A stretch of DNA of 64,000 bases. It comes from Dyella caseinilytica. GTDB taxonomy: Bacteria > Pseudomonadota > Gammaproteobacteria > Xanthomonadales > Rhodanobacteraceae. Where the stretch lies: the NCBI RefSeq assembly GCF_016865235.1, contig NZ_CP064030.1, positions 3,410,001 through 3,474,000 of the forward strand, written 5' to 3'. The translations under genes and the position numbers were made by a program. The notes beneath the pieces are model-generated. The model had not been told where the DNA came from and made no database searches. It saw nothing but the letters and a program-made list of their open reading frames with translations. Shown here piece after piece: positions 17,562-27,256 of the stretch (positions within the stretch are counted from its first letter, which is position 1; each line of letters opens with the position of its first letter).

Positions 17562-18953
17562 CTATGACGGAAGGGTCGCCGGCTGCGGCAGTATCAGCGT
17601 GACGCGAAGACCACCGTCCTCGCGGTTGGCCAGCGCAATGCGCCCGCCATGCGCCTCGCTGATCTCGCGAGCCAGCGCCAACCCAAGGCCAGTGCCGGAG
17701 CGCTTGGTGGAATAGAACGGCAACAGGGCCTGCGCCAGTACGGTCTCGCTCATGCCCGGGCCGCGGTCCGCCACTTCGATGCGCAGCTCGTGCCCGACTT
17801 GGTTAAGCGCCAAGGTCACGCCTTCAGGCGGACCACCCGCTTCGTGTGCGTTTTTCACCAGATTGATGACCACCTGCTCGATCTGCGCCAGATCGAACCA
17901 ACCCGCTTGCGCAGGTATCTCACTCTGCAGATGGAACTGGCAATGCAATGCAAGGCCATCAATAAACGGTTTCCACTCCACCGCAGCAAGACGCGGCGCT
18001 GGCAGTTTGGCAAACCGCGCATAGCCGTCGATAAAGCCATGCAGATGCTTGGCGCGCTCGCCGATGGTGGCAAAGACACCGGGCAAGCGCTGTATATCGC
18101 CGCGGCGTGCGAGTTCTGCACCGGAGTGCGCCAACGAGGAAATCGGCGCGAGCGAGTTATTCAATTCATGGCTCACCACACGAATCACGCGCTTCCACGC
18201 CGCGACTTCCTGACGCGAAAGCTCACGCGTCATGCGCCGGAACAGTTGCAGGCGATGGGGTCGCCCCTGCAGGCGGAAAGCGCGTTGCGAAAGGTGGAAG
18301 GTTTCTTCGCTGCCATCCATTTCTACGCTGAAAAGCGCGTCTTCAGTGCCCTCGGTCGCCTTGCGCAAAGCGTCGGGCGCATCGGCAATCAGGCTGGCAA
18401 AATGAAGGCCGGTGAGGCTGCGGCCTTCGTTGAACAAATGTCTGGCGGCGATATTGGCGTAGGCCACGCGCCCGTTCGCATCCGTCAACACCAGCGCGAC
18501 CGGCGTGTTCTGCACCACCGTGTCGAGCAGCAATTCGCGTTGCGCGAGGTTCTGGCGTTGTTCGCGCAACGTCTGACCAAGCTCGTTGTGGACGCGGACC
18601 AGATCACCCAGCTCATCGCGGCGATGAAGCGCGATCGAAATGCTGAAATCACCATCACGATAACTGGCTACCGCACCTTCAAGCGCACGCAGCAGGCGCT
18701 TGACCGGCGCCATGACGATATGCGCGAACCACCAGGACAGCGGTATCAGGATAACCGCGCAGATCACCACGGCATCGGTGCGATTGGGCGATGGAACACT
18801 CTGCGTAAGATTGCTCTGCGCCAGATTGTTATGCAGCCAGATCAGCAACTGCGGCAACGGCCAGTGGGTGACGCCGACGTAAATCAGCGCACCGCTGAGT
18901 GAGGCCACGGCCAACAAGACCGCCAGACGCCCTTCCAGCGACCTCAAACGCAT
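17562..18953 (-). CDS. NtrY-like sensor histidine kinase
   Basis: A 463-residue inner-membrane kinase, probable partner of the adjacent NtrC-like regulator. Two transmembrane segments (about 12-30 and 55-85) flank a short periplasmic loop, followed by a HAMP linker and a PAS domain (about 150-210, VVQNTPVALVLTDANGRVAY). The kinase core has H-box VVSHELNNSLAPI, N-box NLVKNAHEAG, G1 ADRGPGM and G2 GTGLGLALA. The periplasmic loop is only about 25 residues, so an intramembrane or partner-borne signal is more likely than a soluble ligand. I chose ATG 18953; the longer TTG start at 19028 is less likely. It lies 171 bp after the regulator gene. Confidence 0.9.
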   Translation of the reverse strand: MRLRSLEGRLAVLLAVASLSGALIYVGVTHWPLPQLLIWLHNNLAQSNLTQSVPSPNRTDAVVICAVILIPLSWWFAHIVMAPVKRLLRALEGAVASYRDGDFSISIALHRRDELGDLVRVHNELGQTLREQRQNLAQRELLLDTVVQNTPVALVLTDANGRVAYANIAARHLFNEGRSLTGLHFASLIADAPDALRKATEGTEDALFSVEMDGSEETFHLSQRAFRLQGRPHRLQLFRRMTRELSRQEVAAWKRVIRVVSHELNNSLAPISSLAHSGAELARRGDIQRLPGVFATIGERAKHLHGFIDGYARFAKLPAPRLAAVEWKPFIDGLALHCQFHLQSEIPAQAGWFDLAQIEQVVINLVKNAHEAGGPPEGVTLALNQVGHELRIEVADRGPGMSETVLAQALLPFYSTKRSGTGLGLALAREISEAHGGRIALANREDGGLRVTLILPQPATLPS

Positions 18954-19074
18954 GAAGGCGCCCCATTGTGGCCATCGCGGTGCAGCATCATCGATCTCCC
19001 CATGGAATATGCCGCGTTTTACACGCAACAGACTGGATGTACTACTGCCGGAAGTTCACGCAGCACATGGCCTC

Positions 19075-19094
19075 CCTCTCCCCTTGGGGAGAGG
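19075..19094. repeat. Short hairpin between regulator and kinase genes
   Basis: Perfect 9-bp stem CCTCTCCCC/GGGGAGAGG with loop TT. The same sequence theme occurs between ettA and pyrF and, in part, at 36463-36486. No T-run follows, so it is more likely a repeat or RNA-stability element than a terminator. Confidence 0.55.
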
Positions 19095-19124
19095 AAGCCG
19101 TTCAACAACATGCCGCCTCGCGAC

Positions 19125-20468
19125 TCATACCTGCGCAATCAAGCCATACCGCTCCATGCGCCGATACAACGCCTGCCGTGACAATCCCAGGGATTGCGCT
19201 GCGCGGCTCACCACGCCATCGGCCTTCTGCAGCGCCGATTCCACCACTTCGCGGCTAGGCTCATCCAGATTGCGCACAGCCGCCATGCCGGCTTGTTGTG
19301 GCAGGTTGAGCTGTTCAGGCGTGATCGGACCGTTGCCGGCCAGCAAGGCCGCGCGTTCGATCGCATTCTTCAGTTCACGCACGTTGCCCGGCCAGGGATA
19401 GGACAGCAGCGCGTCACGCGCCACATCATTGAGCTCTGCACGCCCTGCAAGGAAATGCTCGGCCAGCGGCAGGATGTCATCGATGCGCTCGGACAGCGGA
19501 GGCAGATTCACTTCGATCACGTTGAGGCGGTAATACAAATCCTCGCGGAACGTGCCGGCGCGGATCATGGCCTTCAGGTCGGCATTGGTGGCGCTCAGCA
19601 CACGCACCTTCACCTTGCGTGTACGCCCCGAGCCCAGGCGCTCGAACTGCCCCGTTTCCAGCACGCGCAGCAGTTTCATCTGGCCGGGCAGCGGCAAATT
19701 GCCGATCTCATCCAGGAACAGCGTGCCACCGTCAGCCAACTCAAAACGCCCTTCACGCGCCTTATTGGCACCGGTATAGGCACCTGCTTCGGCGCCGAAC
19801 AGCTCCGCTTCGATCAGCTCGCCCGGCAAGGCGCCACAATTGACCGCCACGAACGCACCACTCTTCACCGAGGAATTGGCATGCACGATCGCGGCGATGC
19901 GCTCCTTGCCCGCGCCATTGGGCCCGGTAATCAGCACCGGCACATCCGAACGCGCGACCTGGCAAGCCAGGTCCAGCGTACGTGCCATCGGCTCGGAAGC
20001 GAATACCAGCCCATCCAGATCGTACTTGCGCTGCAGCGCGTCGCGGCGCTTGCGGCGCTCCTGCCGTGTACGGTTCACCTCGCGCGTGGACTCGGACAGC
20101 TCGAGCAGGTTTTCCACCGTAGCCAGCAGCTTGGCATCGTCCCAAGGCTTGGCCAGATAGTCGGCAGCGCCGGCCTTGACCAGCTCTACGGCGGTTTCCA
20201 GATGGGTCCAGGCGGTCAGCAGGATCACCGGTAAGTCCGCGTGGCGCTCGCGGATGGCGCGGAACAGGTCCACGCCCTCCTCGCCCGAGGTGGTATCGGC
20301 GGTGAAATTCATGTCCTGGATCACCACATCCACCGGATCGCGCCCCAGTGTCTCCAGGCCTTCGTCCGGCGTAAGCGCGACCAGGGGCCGGATATCGTGC
20401 AGCGAAAGCAGCAGCGACAGGGCTTCGCCCACGGCCGGGTTGTCGTCAATGATCAGTACGGTACGCAT
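19125..20468 (-). CDS. NtrC-family sigma-54-dependent response regulator
   Basis: A 447-residue activator with three domains. The receiver (about 1-120) has acidic DD near the start, the phospho-acceptor Asp in VVIQDMNF and Lys in LAKPWDD. The AAA+ domain (about 150-380) has Walker A GPNGAGKE, the sigma-54 contact loop GAYTGA and Walker B GGTLFLDEIGNL. The C-terminal Fis-type helix-turn-helix contains RAAQSLGLSRQALYRRMERYG. The GAYTGA loop indicates it can activate sigma-54 holoenzyme. ATG 20468 starts directly at MRTVLIIDDNP. It is downstream of the permease array and upstream of the kinase, and its likely target is the sigma-54 promoter at 38567-38582. Confidence 0.93.
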   Translation of the reverse strand: MRTVLIIDDNPAVGEALSLLLSLHDIRPLVALTPDEGLETLGRDPVDVVIQDMNFTADTTSGEEGVDLFRAIRERHADLPVILLTAWTHLETAVELVKAGAADYLAKPWDDAKLLATVENLLELSESTREVNRTRQERRKRRDALQRKYDLDGLVFASEPMARTLDLACQVARSDVPVLITGPNGAGKERIAAIVHANSSVKSGAFVAVNCGALPGELIEAELFGAEAGAYTGANKAREGRFELADGGTLFLDEIGNLPLPGQMKLLRVLETGQFERLGSGRTRKVKVRVLSATNADLKAMIRAGTFREDLYYRLNVIEVNLPPLSERIDDILPLAEHFLAGRAELNDVARDALLSYPWPGNVRELKNAIERAALLAGNGPITPEQLNLPQQAGMAAVRNLDEPSREVVESALQKADGVVSRAAQSLGLSRQALYRRMERYGLIAQV

Positions 20469-20559
20469 TCGTTTTCTGCACATGTCGGCATAGATGCCGC
20501 TCCCGCCCAAAAGGTTGCCATGCCGATCGGCCTACGTATATGAAAAGTTGTTCCCACCA

Positions 20560-20880
20560 GACCGACCGCGTCGCCAACACCGGTGGCACCGCCGCTGCGC
20601 GCAAGGCCGGCCCCAGCACGGCAATCTGCCCAAGCCCCCACAACACATGTACTTAGCAGCTGGTAATACCACGGCATCAGCCGCATCTGATAGTGCTTCA
20701 TCAGGAACAGGTTGACCCCGAAAGCCAGTCCCATACCAACTGCCACGCCCGCCGTAGTCAGCAGAAAATTCCCGGTGCGGTGTAGCGCTGCCCTTTTATT
20801 CTTGCCGCTGGATAAAGCTGATGACGTTTGGCGACAGCTTCACGCAATATACGATCGCGGTGCAGCGCCAGATCTAGGTA
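20560..20880 (-). pseudogene. Decayed C-terminal remnant of a short-type FtsX permease
   Basis: Translated pieces in different frames match the short permeases of the array. At about 20880-20830 there is LHRDRILREAVAK, equivalent to the RDRVLRDA segment of the neighbour. An in-frame stop then comes after a jump that deletes the middle of the gene. A shifted frame gives NFLLTTAGVAVGMGLAFG and LMPWYYQLLS, and a second shift gives LGQIAVLGPALRAAAVPP and VLATRSV. The normal stop is lost. It is a thirteenth, dead permease at the 3' end of the operon, most like the 20924-22132 and 23472-24707 copies. Confidence 0.85.
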
Positions 20881-20923
20881 CTAGCCAAACATCCGCACAC
20901 TCTGCTTCCCGACGACATGTCGC

Positions 20924-22132
20924 CTATATCGATCGTGTCGCCACTACCGGTGGCACCGCTGCTGCACGCAACGCGGGCCACAACACTGACAACTGACCCA
21001 GCAGCCAAAGCGCCACCGCCCCGCCACCGAGGTAATACCAAGGCATGCGGGCCAACTCGAAATACCGCATCAGATAGATGTTGATCGCAATGGCAAAGAC
21101 AATGCCGAGCACTACACCTGCCGTGCTGAGCAGAAAATTCTCCGTCTGGAAGTAATGCAGGATATTGGCGCAGGAAGCACCGACGGCGCGACGGATGCCG
21201 ATCTGGCGCCGGCGTTGTCCCACCCAAAAACTGGTCAGGCCCACAATGCCCAGCGCAGTGACCGCTAACATGACCACGCAAACCATGGCCAACATCCAGG
21301 CCATGGTCCGACTGCTGGCGAAATAATCCGTACGTATATCGACGTAGGTTTTGGGTTCCAGCACGGCACCGGGTTCCAGCTTGCCGAGCATTTGCATAGC
21401 ATCCCGTAAAACGCGATCACGATCTTCCGGCGCACTGCGCAGAATGTAATGACTCAGATCGGCACTGGGCTTCAGCGGAAAGAACGCGCTGGAATATTTT
21501 CCCGACACTCCGCTGAAACCGGGATCCTGGGCCAACACATTCGCAACCACGCCGATAACGGTCCAGGGTGTGCCATCGCTGTAAATCTGCTGCCCCAACG
21601 CACTCTGCCCGGGCCACAGGCGCTTTGCGTCGCTTTCATTGATAAGTACAACGTGGCTGTCAGGCTGATGGGTCGGCAACAAACCGCCTCGTGCATATTC
21701 CTCATCGCTGAAGAAGCGCCCTTGCAGCAGCTTCATACCCAACACCTTTTCTGCTCCACGGGTGATGAGATATTGCGAGGTATTGACCTGGCTTTCGTCG
21801 TTGGGCTTCGTGGTAAAGCCATTAAACGATGCATCCGGACCCAGCGGCAGCGCATTGATCGCCGCCACCGCCTTGACACCGGCGATCGCGCGCAGGGCTG
21901 CCAGATCACGCACCACGCTATCTTCACCGTGCTGCGCGTCCAGACCGCCGATATGGATGACGGAAATATCCTGTTCGTCAATCGCATTCAGCGAACGGCT
22001 GTCCGTCACACATTGAGCGATCACGAAAACGGCATTGCAGAGCACCGCGCATGCCAAGGCAATCTCCAACACGATCAATAGCGCTGGAATGCGATGTTTG
22101 TGCAGGCTGGCGAGAATGGGTCGAATTTCCAT
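20924..22132 (-). CDS. FtsX/MacB-fold permease, short type, pair 6
   Basis: A 402-residue inner-membrane subunit, the last intact gene of the array. One N-terminal transmembrane helix (about 15-40, LLIVLEIALACAVLCNAVF) precedes a periplasmic MacB-type domain (about 45-270) and an FtsX domain with three helices (about 280-305, 335-360, 370-395). The cytoplasmic coupling segment reads QRRRQIGIRRAVGASCANIL; the Cys in GASCAN replaces the usual TRG/TRR of its paralogues. It starts 9 bp after its long partner. It belongs to subgroup B (N-terminus MEIRPI, C-terminus PPVVATRSI). No ATPase is encoded beside it; it presumably uses the shared one at 36498-37229. Confidence 0.88.
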   Translation of the reverse strand: MEIRPILASLHKHRIPALLIVLEIALACAVLCNAVFVIAQCVTDSRSLNAIDEQDISVIHIGGLDAQHGEDSVVRDLAALRAIAGVKAVAAINALPLGPDASFNGFTTKPNDESQVNTSQYLITRGAEKVLGMKLLQGRFFSDEEYARGGLLPTHQPDSHVVLINESDAKRLWPGQSALGQQIYSDGTPWTVIGVVANVLAQDPGFSGVSGKYSSAFFPLKPSADLSHYILRSAPEDRDRVLRDAMQMLGKLEPGAVLEPKTYVDIRTDYFASSRTMAWMLAMVCVVMLAVTALGIVGLTSFWVGQRRRQIGIRRAVGASCANILHYFQTENFLLSTAGVVLGIVFAIAINIYLMRYFELARMPWYYLGGGAVALWLLGQLSVLWPALRAAAVPPVVATRSI

Positions 22133-22141
22133 ACCGCCTCC

Positions 22142-23449
22142 TCAGGCCGATTTCAGTTGCGGCGCGGGTGTCACGGCACACGCGCGCCACGCCGGCAAGA
22201 TGCCAGCAACCAGGCTTGCGGCCAGCGCCATGGCGAACGTGGACGCAAACATCGATACATCCAGATGCGCGAGGCTGGCGTATTCCGCCGGCTGCCGGCG
22301 AATGCACCACAGACCGAATTCGGCGAACAGCAGACCCAACATGCCGCCTGCCAAACCCACCAGGCCTGCCTCCACCATGAACTGCGCAAAGATGGCCGGA
22401 CGCGACGCACCCAAGGCACGCCGCACGCCAATTTCGTTCGAACGGCGCAGGCATTTGGCGAGCAGAAGACCCACTGTATTGACGATGCAGATCAGCAAAA
22501 AGCTGAAGGCGAGGCCGTTCTGCATACGCACGTTGTCAGGCACCACCCGTTGATCGTCGAGCCACTGCATCAGTCCGGACAAACCCACGCGGGATTGCTG
22601 AAAGCGCCCGAGCGCCACCTGCTCCTTGGCATAGTCGGTGAGGAATGAACGGTAGGAAGACACTGCCGCAGCATCAGGCAATTGCGCCCACACACCCAGC
22701 CAGATCGATGTTGATGTCTCCAATTTCGTCCGGTCACTGGCTTCATAGGAGAAGCTGTTGACCGGATCCATGCCTGCCGCGCGCGCTGACTGCAATGGCA
22801 CGAACACCGTATCGCCATCGCCATAATCACGACCACCCAGATAAAGCGAATAGAAGTGCGGCTGCGGCGCCCAAGGCTTGAGTACACCGATGATGCGGTA
22901 GTCCTGATCGTTGATGCGCAGTGTGCGCCCGACGCTGTCGGCCCCCGCGAATAGTTGATTGTTCAGAGATTCGGCAATCACCACAACTTTTGCACGACCT
23001 TCCTCATCCGCTGCGCTCCAACCCCCACCATATTGGAATGGCGCCTCGAACATGCTGAAGAACTCCGCAGTCGTCATCACACCGTTGCTAAAGAAGGGAC
23101 GTTGCTGCGTGGTGGTCGGTGTCAGCTTCATCGTGCTCATCGAAATCGCGACCTGACGCTGAGCCCGATGCGCGCGTACGAGATTCATGGCGTCAATGTA
23201 CGTCATCAACCATGGCAGCTTATCGCTGTGGGAGAACGGGTGGTCCTTGGGATACGGGTCAACCTGCACGTAATACAGTTGCCCGCTCTTTCCAGGTAGC
23301 GGATCCCCGGACAGTAGCGTGAGCAGCGTCAACGTCGTCATTGCGGCGCCAATGCCCAGTGCTAGCGCCAGCACCATCAGCACCGTCAACACCTTGTTAC
23401 GCTTGAGGCTGCGCAGCGCAAGGTCCAGGTAGTAACCAAACATCATCAA
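22142..23449 (-). CDS. FtsX/MacB-fold permease, long type, pair 6
   Basis: A 435-residue permease. One N-terminal helix (about 18-42), a periplasmic domain (about 48-305) with the paralogue-wide GGGWSAADEE and NNQLFAGADSVGRTLRI segments, then three C-terminal helices. Coupling segment: NEIGVRRALGASRPAIFAQFMVEAG. It is the only long-type member that lacks both periplasmic cysteines found in the other five; the region reads NSFSYEASD ... TSTSIW. The true start may be the third Met (23443, MFGYY), which matches the paralogues. Subgroup B, C-terminus PAPQLKSA. It begins 22 bp after the preceding short gene. Confidence 0.88.
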   Translation of the reverse strand: MMMFGYYLDLALRSLKRNKVLTVLMVLALALGIGAAMTTLTLLTLLSGDPLPGKSGQLYYVQVDPYPKDHPFSHSDKLPWLMTYIDAMNLVRAHRAQRQVAISMSTMKLTPTTTQQRPFFSNGVMTTAEFFSMFEAPFQYGGGWSAADEEGRAKVVVIAESLNNQLFAGADSVGRTLRINDQDYRIIGVLKPWAPQPHFYSLYLGGRDYGDGDTVFVPLQSARAAGMDPVNSFSYEASDRTKLETSTSIWLGVWAQLPDAAAVSSYRSFLTDYAKEQVALGRFQQSRVGLSGLMQWLDDQRVVPDNVRMQNGLAFSFLLICIVNTVGLLLAKCLRRSNEIGVRRALGASRPAIFAQFMVEAGLVGLAGGMLGLLFAEFGLWCIRRQPAEYASLAHLDVSMFASTFAMALAASLVAGILPAWRACAVTPAPQLKSA

Positions 23450-23471
23450 GCGTTCCTTGGAGCAAACTGTT

Positions 23472-24707
23472 TCATACCGAACGGGTCGCCACTACCGGCG
23501 GTACCGCAGCGGCGCGCAGCGCCGGACCCAGCACGGCAACCTGCCCTATTCCCCAAAGGATCAATGCGCCTACCGGAAAATACATCGCTGGCATGCGCGG
23601 CAACTCGTAGTGCACGATCAAAAACAGATTGATGCCGTAGGCGAGCACCATGCCCAACGCGATCCCCATGGTGGTGAGCAGGAAATTTTCGGTTTGGAAG
23701 TAGTGCAGGATGTTGCCGCGTGTCGCGCCCAACGCGCGGCGCACACCGATGCTGCGATTGCGCTGCGCCACCCAGAAACTGGCCAGTCCGACAATGCCCA
23801 GCGCAGTCACCACCAGCAGTGCGATGCAGACGCCTAGCAGGATCCCGACCATGGCACGATCATTCCGAAAAAAATCACGGCGATGCTGTTCCATCGTGCC
23901 CTTGTCCAGCACGATGCGATTGGGATCGAGTGTCTTGAGCTTTTCCACTGCCGACTTCAGCACCTGGTCGCGATCTTGTGGCGCGCAGCGGATCATGTAG
24001 CCGACGCCCTGGTCCAGAGTCAGGCGCACCGGCCACACGGTGGAATACCCGGCGCCAGCGTTCATTTGATTGCTGCCCGGCCGGATCAGATTGGCCATCA
24101 CACCCACCACGGTAAATGGCATGCCTGCACCAACATAGAACTGCTTGCCCAGCGGATCTTTTCCGGGCCACATGCGCTCGGCCATGGCACGCGTGATCAG
24201 CGTGGAATTCGGCAGCTTGTCGTACTGCTTGTTCGCCAGCATGACGAACACATCAGACAGATCCACGTATTCCTCCGGCCGTAGATCGCGCCCTTCCACC
24301 AGCTGCACGCCGAACGTTTTCACCACGCCTTCACCGAAGTATTGCGACGCACTGAGCGTAGCCAGGTGCTGCTCAGGATTGATCCGGATATCCATATTGT
24401 TCGAACCATTGTCGAACGGCATCTCGCCGGGCAACGCCACCGCGGTCACACCCGGAATCTGGCGCAAGGCAGCCATGTCTTCTGCTGCGCGCGCTTTTCC
24501 ATCCGGACGGCCACCGATATTGGCCAACTGAATGTAGACCAGCTCGTTCTCGGCGATCCCACTGGGGAGATTGATGCGCTCCAGACGCTGGCCGATCAAA
24601 AAGATCGTGTTGCAAACGATGGCGCAGGTGAACGCGATTTGCAGCACCAGCAGGCAGCAAGTCAACTTGTGCCGCCGCAAGGCAAAAAGAATCGGCCGGA
24701 TATCCAT
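23472..24707 (-). CDS. FtsX/MacB-fold permease, short type, pair 5
   Basis: A 411-residue permease with N-terminus MDIRPILFALRRHKL, a first helix CLLVLQIAFTCAIVCNTIF, a periplasmic domain, and three C-terminal helices. Coupling segment: AQRNRSIGVRRALGATRGNILHYF, which differs from the QRRRQIG of most short copies. Its start is one base from the stop of its long partner, indicating strong translational coupling. Ends PPVVATRSV. Subgroup B. The periplasmic domain contains the conserved GRDLRPEEY and AERMWPGKDPLGKQFY blocks, equivalent to the GxxLG(K/Q) block of all short copies. Confidence 0.88.
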   Translation of the reverse strand: MDIRPILFALRRHKLTCCLLVLQIAFTCAIVCNTIFLIGQRLERINLPSGIAENELVYIQLANIGGRPDGKARAAEDMAALRQIPGVTAVALPGEMPFDNGSNNMDIRINPEQHLATLSASQYFGEGVVKTFGVQLVEGRDLRPEEYVDLSDVFVMLANKQYDKLPNSTLITRAMAERMWPGKDPLGKQFYVGAGMPFTVVGVMANLIRPGSNQMNAGAGYSTVWPVRLTLDQGVGYMIRCAPQDRDQVLKSAVEKLKTLDPNRIVLDKGTMEQHRRDFFRNDRAMVGILLGVCIALLVVTALGIVGLASFWVAQRNRSIGVRRALGATRGNILHYFQTENFLLTTMGIALGMVLAYGINLFLIVHYELPRMPAMYFPVGALILWGIGQVAVLGPALRAAAVPPVVATRSV

Positions 24708-24708
24708 G

Positions 24709-26013
24709 TTATTGCGCCTTCAATTGCAGGGCGGGAGCCACATGGCAAGCACGCCAAGCCGGCAACAACCCTGCCAGCATGGTTGCCACAATCGCAATGA
24801 CGAAAGTCGCCAGCAACATCACTGAATCCATGTGCGCGAGCTTGGCGTAGTCCGACGGCTGCTGGCGCACCAGCCACAGGCCCAGAAACGCCAGCAGCAA
24901 TCCCAGCACGCCGCCGACAAATCCGACCACGCCCGATTCCAGCAGCAATTGGCCGAACAGCGCGCGTCGCGATGCACCCAGTGCACGGCGCACCCCGAGT
25001 TCGCCAGCGCGGCGCATGAACTTGGCCAGCATCAGACCCACGGTATTGATCAGGCATACCACCAGGAAGCCCAGTGCAAGCCATGCCTGCAGACGCGTAT
25101 CGCTAGGCACCACCTGTTTGAAATCCAACCACTGCTGCACGTTGCGCAGGCGGATAACCGCCGGCCGCGCAAAGCGTCCGCTGGCGTGCTGATCTTCCGC
25201 GTAGTGCTGCAGAAAACTCTTGTAGGACGCTACAGCAGCGGGATTATCCAGCTGCACCCAGAACTGCAGCCAGACGCATGTGGACTGCTCTAGCTTGTCC
25301 CGATCGCCGCCGCCATCGCCCCAGCAGTCGAGTGATCCATCGTGCTGCATATGCAGGTCGCGCGAGGTCGACAGTGGCAGATAGACTTCTTCGTAACTGG
25401 CATAAGCACCCATGTACAGATCGTAGAAGTGCGGATCGGGGCGCCAATTGCCGAGCACGCCGATGATGCGGAAATCGGCTTCCTGCAGGCGTAGCGTCTT
25501 GCCCACGCTGTTCTGACCGCCGAACAGCTTGTTATTCAGCTCAGAGCTAATGACCACCACGCGCGCCCTGCTGTCGTCCTCGGCTGCGCCCCAGCCACTG
25601 CCGTATTGGAACGGCACACCAAACATCGGGAAGAAATCAGCGGTCGTGTAGCGCGCGTCGGCATGGAACGGGTCGATGTTCGTCTGCGCCGGCTGCAGCG
25701 GCACCATGCCGCCGGTCATCAGAGCTTGCAGCGTCCCACGTCTGGCGCGCAGCAGATTCATACCGTCGGTCCAGGACAGTTGATCCGCCGGCTCGACACC
25801 GGGCGCATAGCCTTCCATATCGCGCGGATCGAGTTGAGGGTAATACAGCGATCCGCTGCGTCCCGGCAACGGATCACCAGATAACACATGCAATACCGTC
25901 AACGTCGTCATGCACGCGCCGATACCCAGCGCGATCGCCAAGACCATCAACAGCGTAAGCATGCGACTTCGCTTGAGACTGCGGAACGCTAAGTCGAGGT
26001 AGTAGGTCAACAT
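24709..26013 (-). CDS. FtsX/MacB-fold permease, long type, pair 5
   Basis: A 434-residue permease (MLTYYLDLAFRSLKRSR). N-terminal helix about 18-40, large periplasmic domain, and three C-terminal helices; coupling segment GELGVRRALGASRRALFGQLLLESG. Two periplasmic cysteines (GSLDCWGD and STCVW) about 19 residues apart match those in most long paralogues and could form a disulfide. C-terminus PALQLKAQ. Subgroup B. It starts 15 bp after the preceding short gene. Confidence 0.88.
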   Translation of the reverse strand: MLTYYLDLAFRSLKRSRMLTLLMVLAIALGIGACMTTLTVLHVLSGDPLPGRSGSLYYPQLDPRDMEGYAPGVEPADQLSWTDGMNLLRARRGTLQALMTGGMVPLQPAQTNIDPFHADARYTTADFFPMFGVPFQYGSGWGAAEDDSRARVVVISSELNNKLFGGQNSVGKTLRLQEADFRIIGVLGNWRPDPHFYDLYMGAYASYEEVYLPLSTSRDLHMQHDGSLDCWGDGGGDRDKLEQSTCVWLQFWVQLDNPAAVASYKSFLQHYAEDQHASGRFARPAVIRLRNVQQWLDFKQVVPSDTRLQAWLALGFLVVCLINTVGLMLAKFMRRAGELGVRRALGASRRALFGQLLLESGVVGFVGGVLGLLLAFLGLWLVRQQPSDYAKLAHMDSVMLLATFVIAIVATMLAGLLPAWRACHVAPALQLKAQ

Positions 26014-26028
26014 GACGACTCCTTGCGC

Positions 26029-27255
26029 TCAGTTTGACTGTGTCGCAACAACGGGAGGCACCGACGCGGCGCGCATGGCCGGCCCAATTACCGCAAGCTG
26101 GCCGATGACCCACAGCGCCAACGCTCCGCCTGGCAGGTAGTACCAGGGCATGCGATCCAGTTCGTAGTGCCTCATCAGATAGAGGTTGATGCCGAAAGCC
26201 AACAGCATGCCAAGCAGCACGCCTGCCGAACTGAGCAGAAAGTTTTCGGTGCGGAAATAGTTGAGAATGTCGCCACGTGTGGCACCAATCGCACGACGGA
26301 TGCCTATCTGCCTACGGCGCTGCCCCACCCAGAAACTGGTCAGCCCGACGATGCCGAAAGCGGTCACCGCGAGCATCACCACGCAGACCAACACCAGGAT
26401 CCACACCATGCTGCGCATGTTCGCAAAGTACTTCTCGCGCATGCTTGTGTAGGTCACCCCCTCGACGACGGCTTGCGGACTGAGTTGCTGCAACTTCGCT
26501 ACAGCCTCTCGTATCACGCGATCGCGGTCCATCGGGGCGCTGCGCAAAATGTATGCGTGAAGCACCTCATCCGGAGACAGCGGGAGAAATACGTCGTCAT
26601 ACGATTTGTCTCGATTCGACGTGTACACATCCGGGCGCAACACGTCGGCCACCACCCCGACCACCGTGTAGTAATTCGGTTTGGAATAAAGCGTCTTGCC
26701 GAGCGCAGGTTGGTCTGGCCAAAGCTGCCGGGCCAACGTATCAGTAATCACCACAACATGCGTATGGGGCAACGCTCCGCCGCCAATAGTGCTGTCCGCA
26801 TATTCGCTGCTGTTGAAATAACGCCCTTGCAGCAGGCGCGTCCCCAACACTTTTTCGAAATCCTGATTGACGAAATAAAGCGTGACATTGGTGTTGTGCT
26901 CGTCACTGAGCACCGAATCCATGCTTAACCCAAAACTCCAACCCCAGTTATGCTGGCTCAATGGCATCGTATGGACCACGCTTACCGCTTCCACTCCCCC
27001 GATGCCGCGCAAGGCAGCCAGATTGCGCGACGTTTCGCTGGCTGCTTGTAAAGGATCGGTACCCTGGATATCGACGACACTGATCTCCTGCTCGTCGATC
27101 GCATTCGGCAAGCGGATGTCGGACACCCTCTTGCTGATCATGAATACGGCGTTGCACAGCACGGCACAAGCCAACGCGATCTGCAACACAATCAGCAAGG
27201 TCGGTATGCGGTGCTTGCGCAGGCTGGCGAAAATCGGGCGAATTTCCATAATCAC
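26029..27255 (-). CDS. FtsX/MacB-fold permease, short type, pair 4
   Basis: A 408-residue permease. Start ATG at 27255 or, matching paralogues better, the third codon at 27249 (MEIRPIFASLRKHRI). One N-terminal helix with the CNAVF motif, a periplasmic domain, then three helices. Coupling segment: QRRRQIGIRRAIGATRGDILNYF. It is closest in sequence to the 20924-22132 copy (shared LLIVL-EIALACAVLCNAVF theme). C-terminus PPVVATQSN. It begins one base after its long partner ends. Confidence 0.88.
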   Translation of the reverse strand: MIMEIRPIFASLRKHRIPTLLIVLQIALACAVLCNAVFMISKRVSDIRLPNAIDEQEISVVDIQGTDPLQAASETSRNLAALRGIGGVEAVSVVHTMPLSQHNWGWSFGLSMDSVLSDEHNTNVTLYFVNQDFEKVLGTRLLQGRYFNSSEYADSTIGGGALPHTHVVVITDTLARQLWPDQPALGKTLYSKPNYYTVVGVVADVLRPDVYTSNRDKSYDDVFLPLSPDEVLHAYILRSAPMDRDRVIREAVAKLQQLSPQAVVEGVTYTSMREKYFANMRSMVWILVLVCVVMLAVTAFGIVGLTSFWVGQRRRQIGIRRAIGATRGDILNYFRTENFLLSSAGVLLGMLLAFGINLYLMRHYELDRMPWYYLPGGALALWVIGQLAVIGPAMRAASVPPVVATQSN

Positions 27256-27256
27256 C

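Noticed and set aside
17649..18902. 417-codon plus-strand frame opposite the sensor kinase
   Set aside because: It mirrors the kinase gene, whose H, N and G boxes are clear; the translated product shows no domain.
18954..19028. N-terminal extension of the sensor kinase from a TTG at 19028
   Set aside because: The added 25 residues are not typical of kinases, and ATG 18953 begins just before the first membrane helix.
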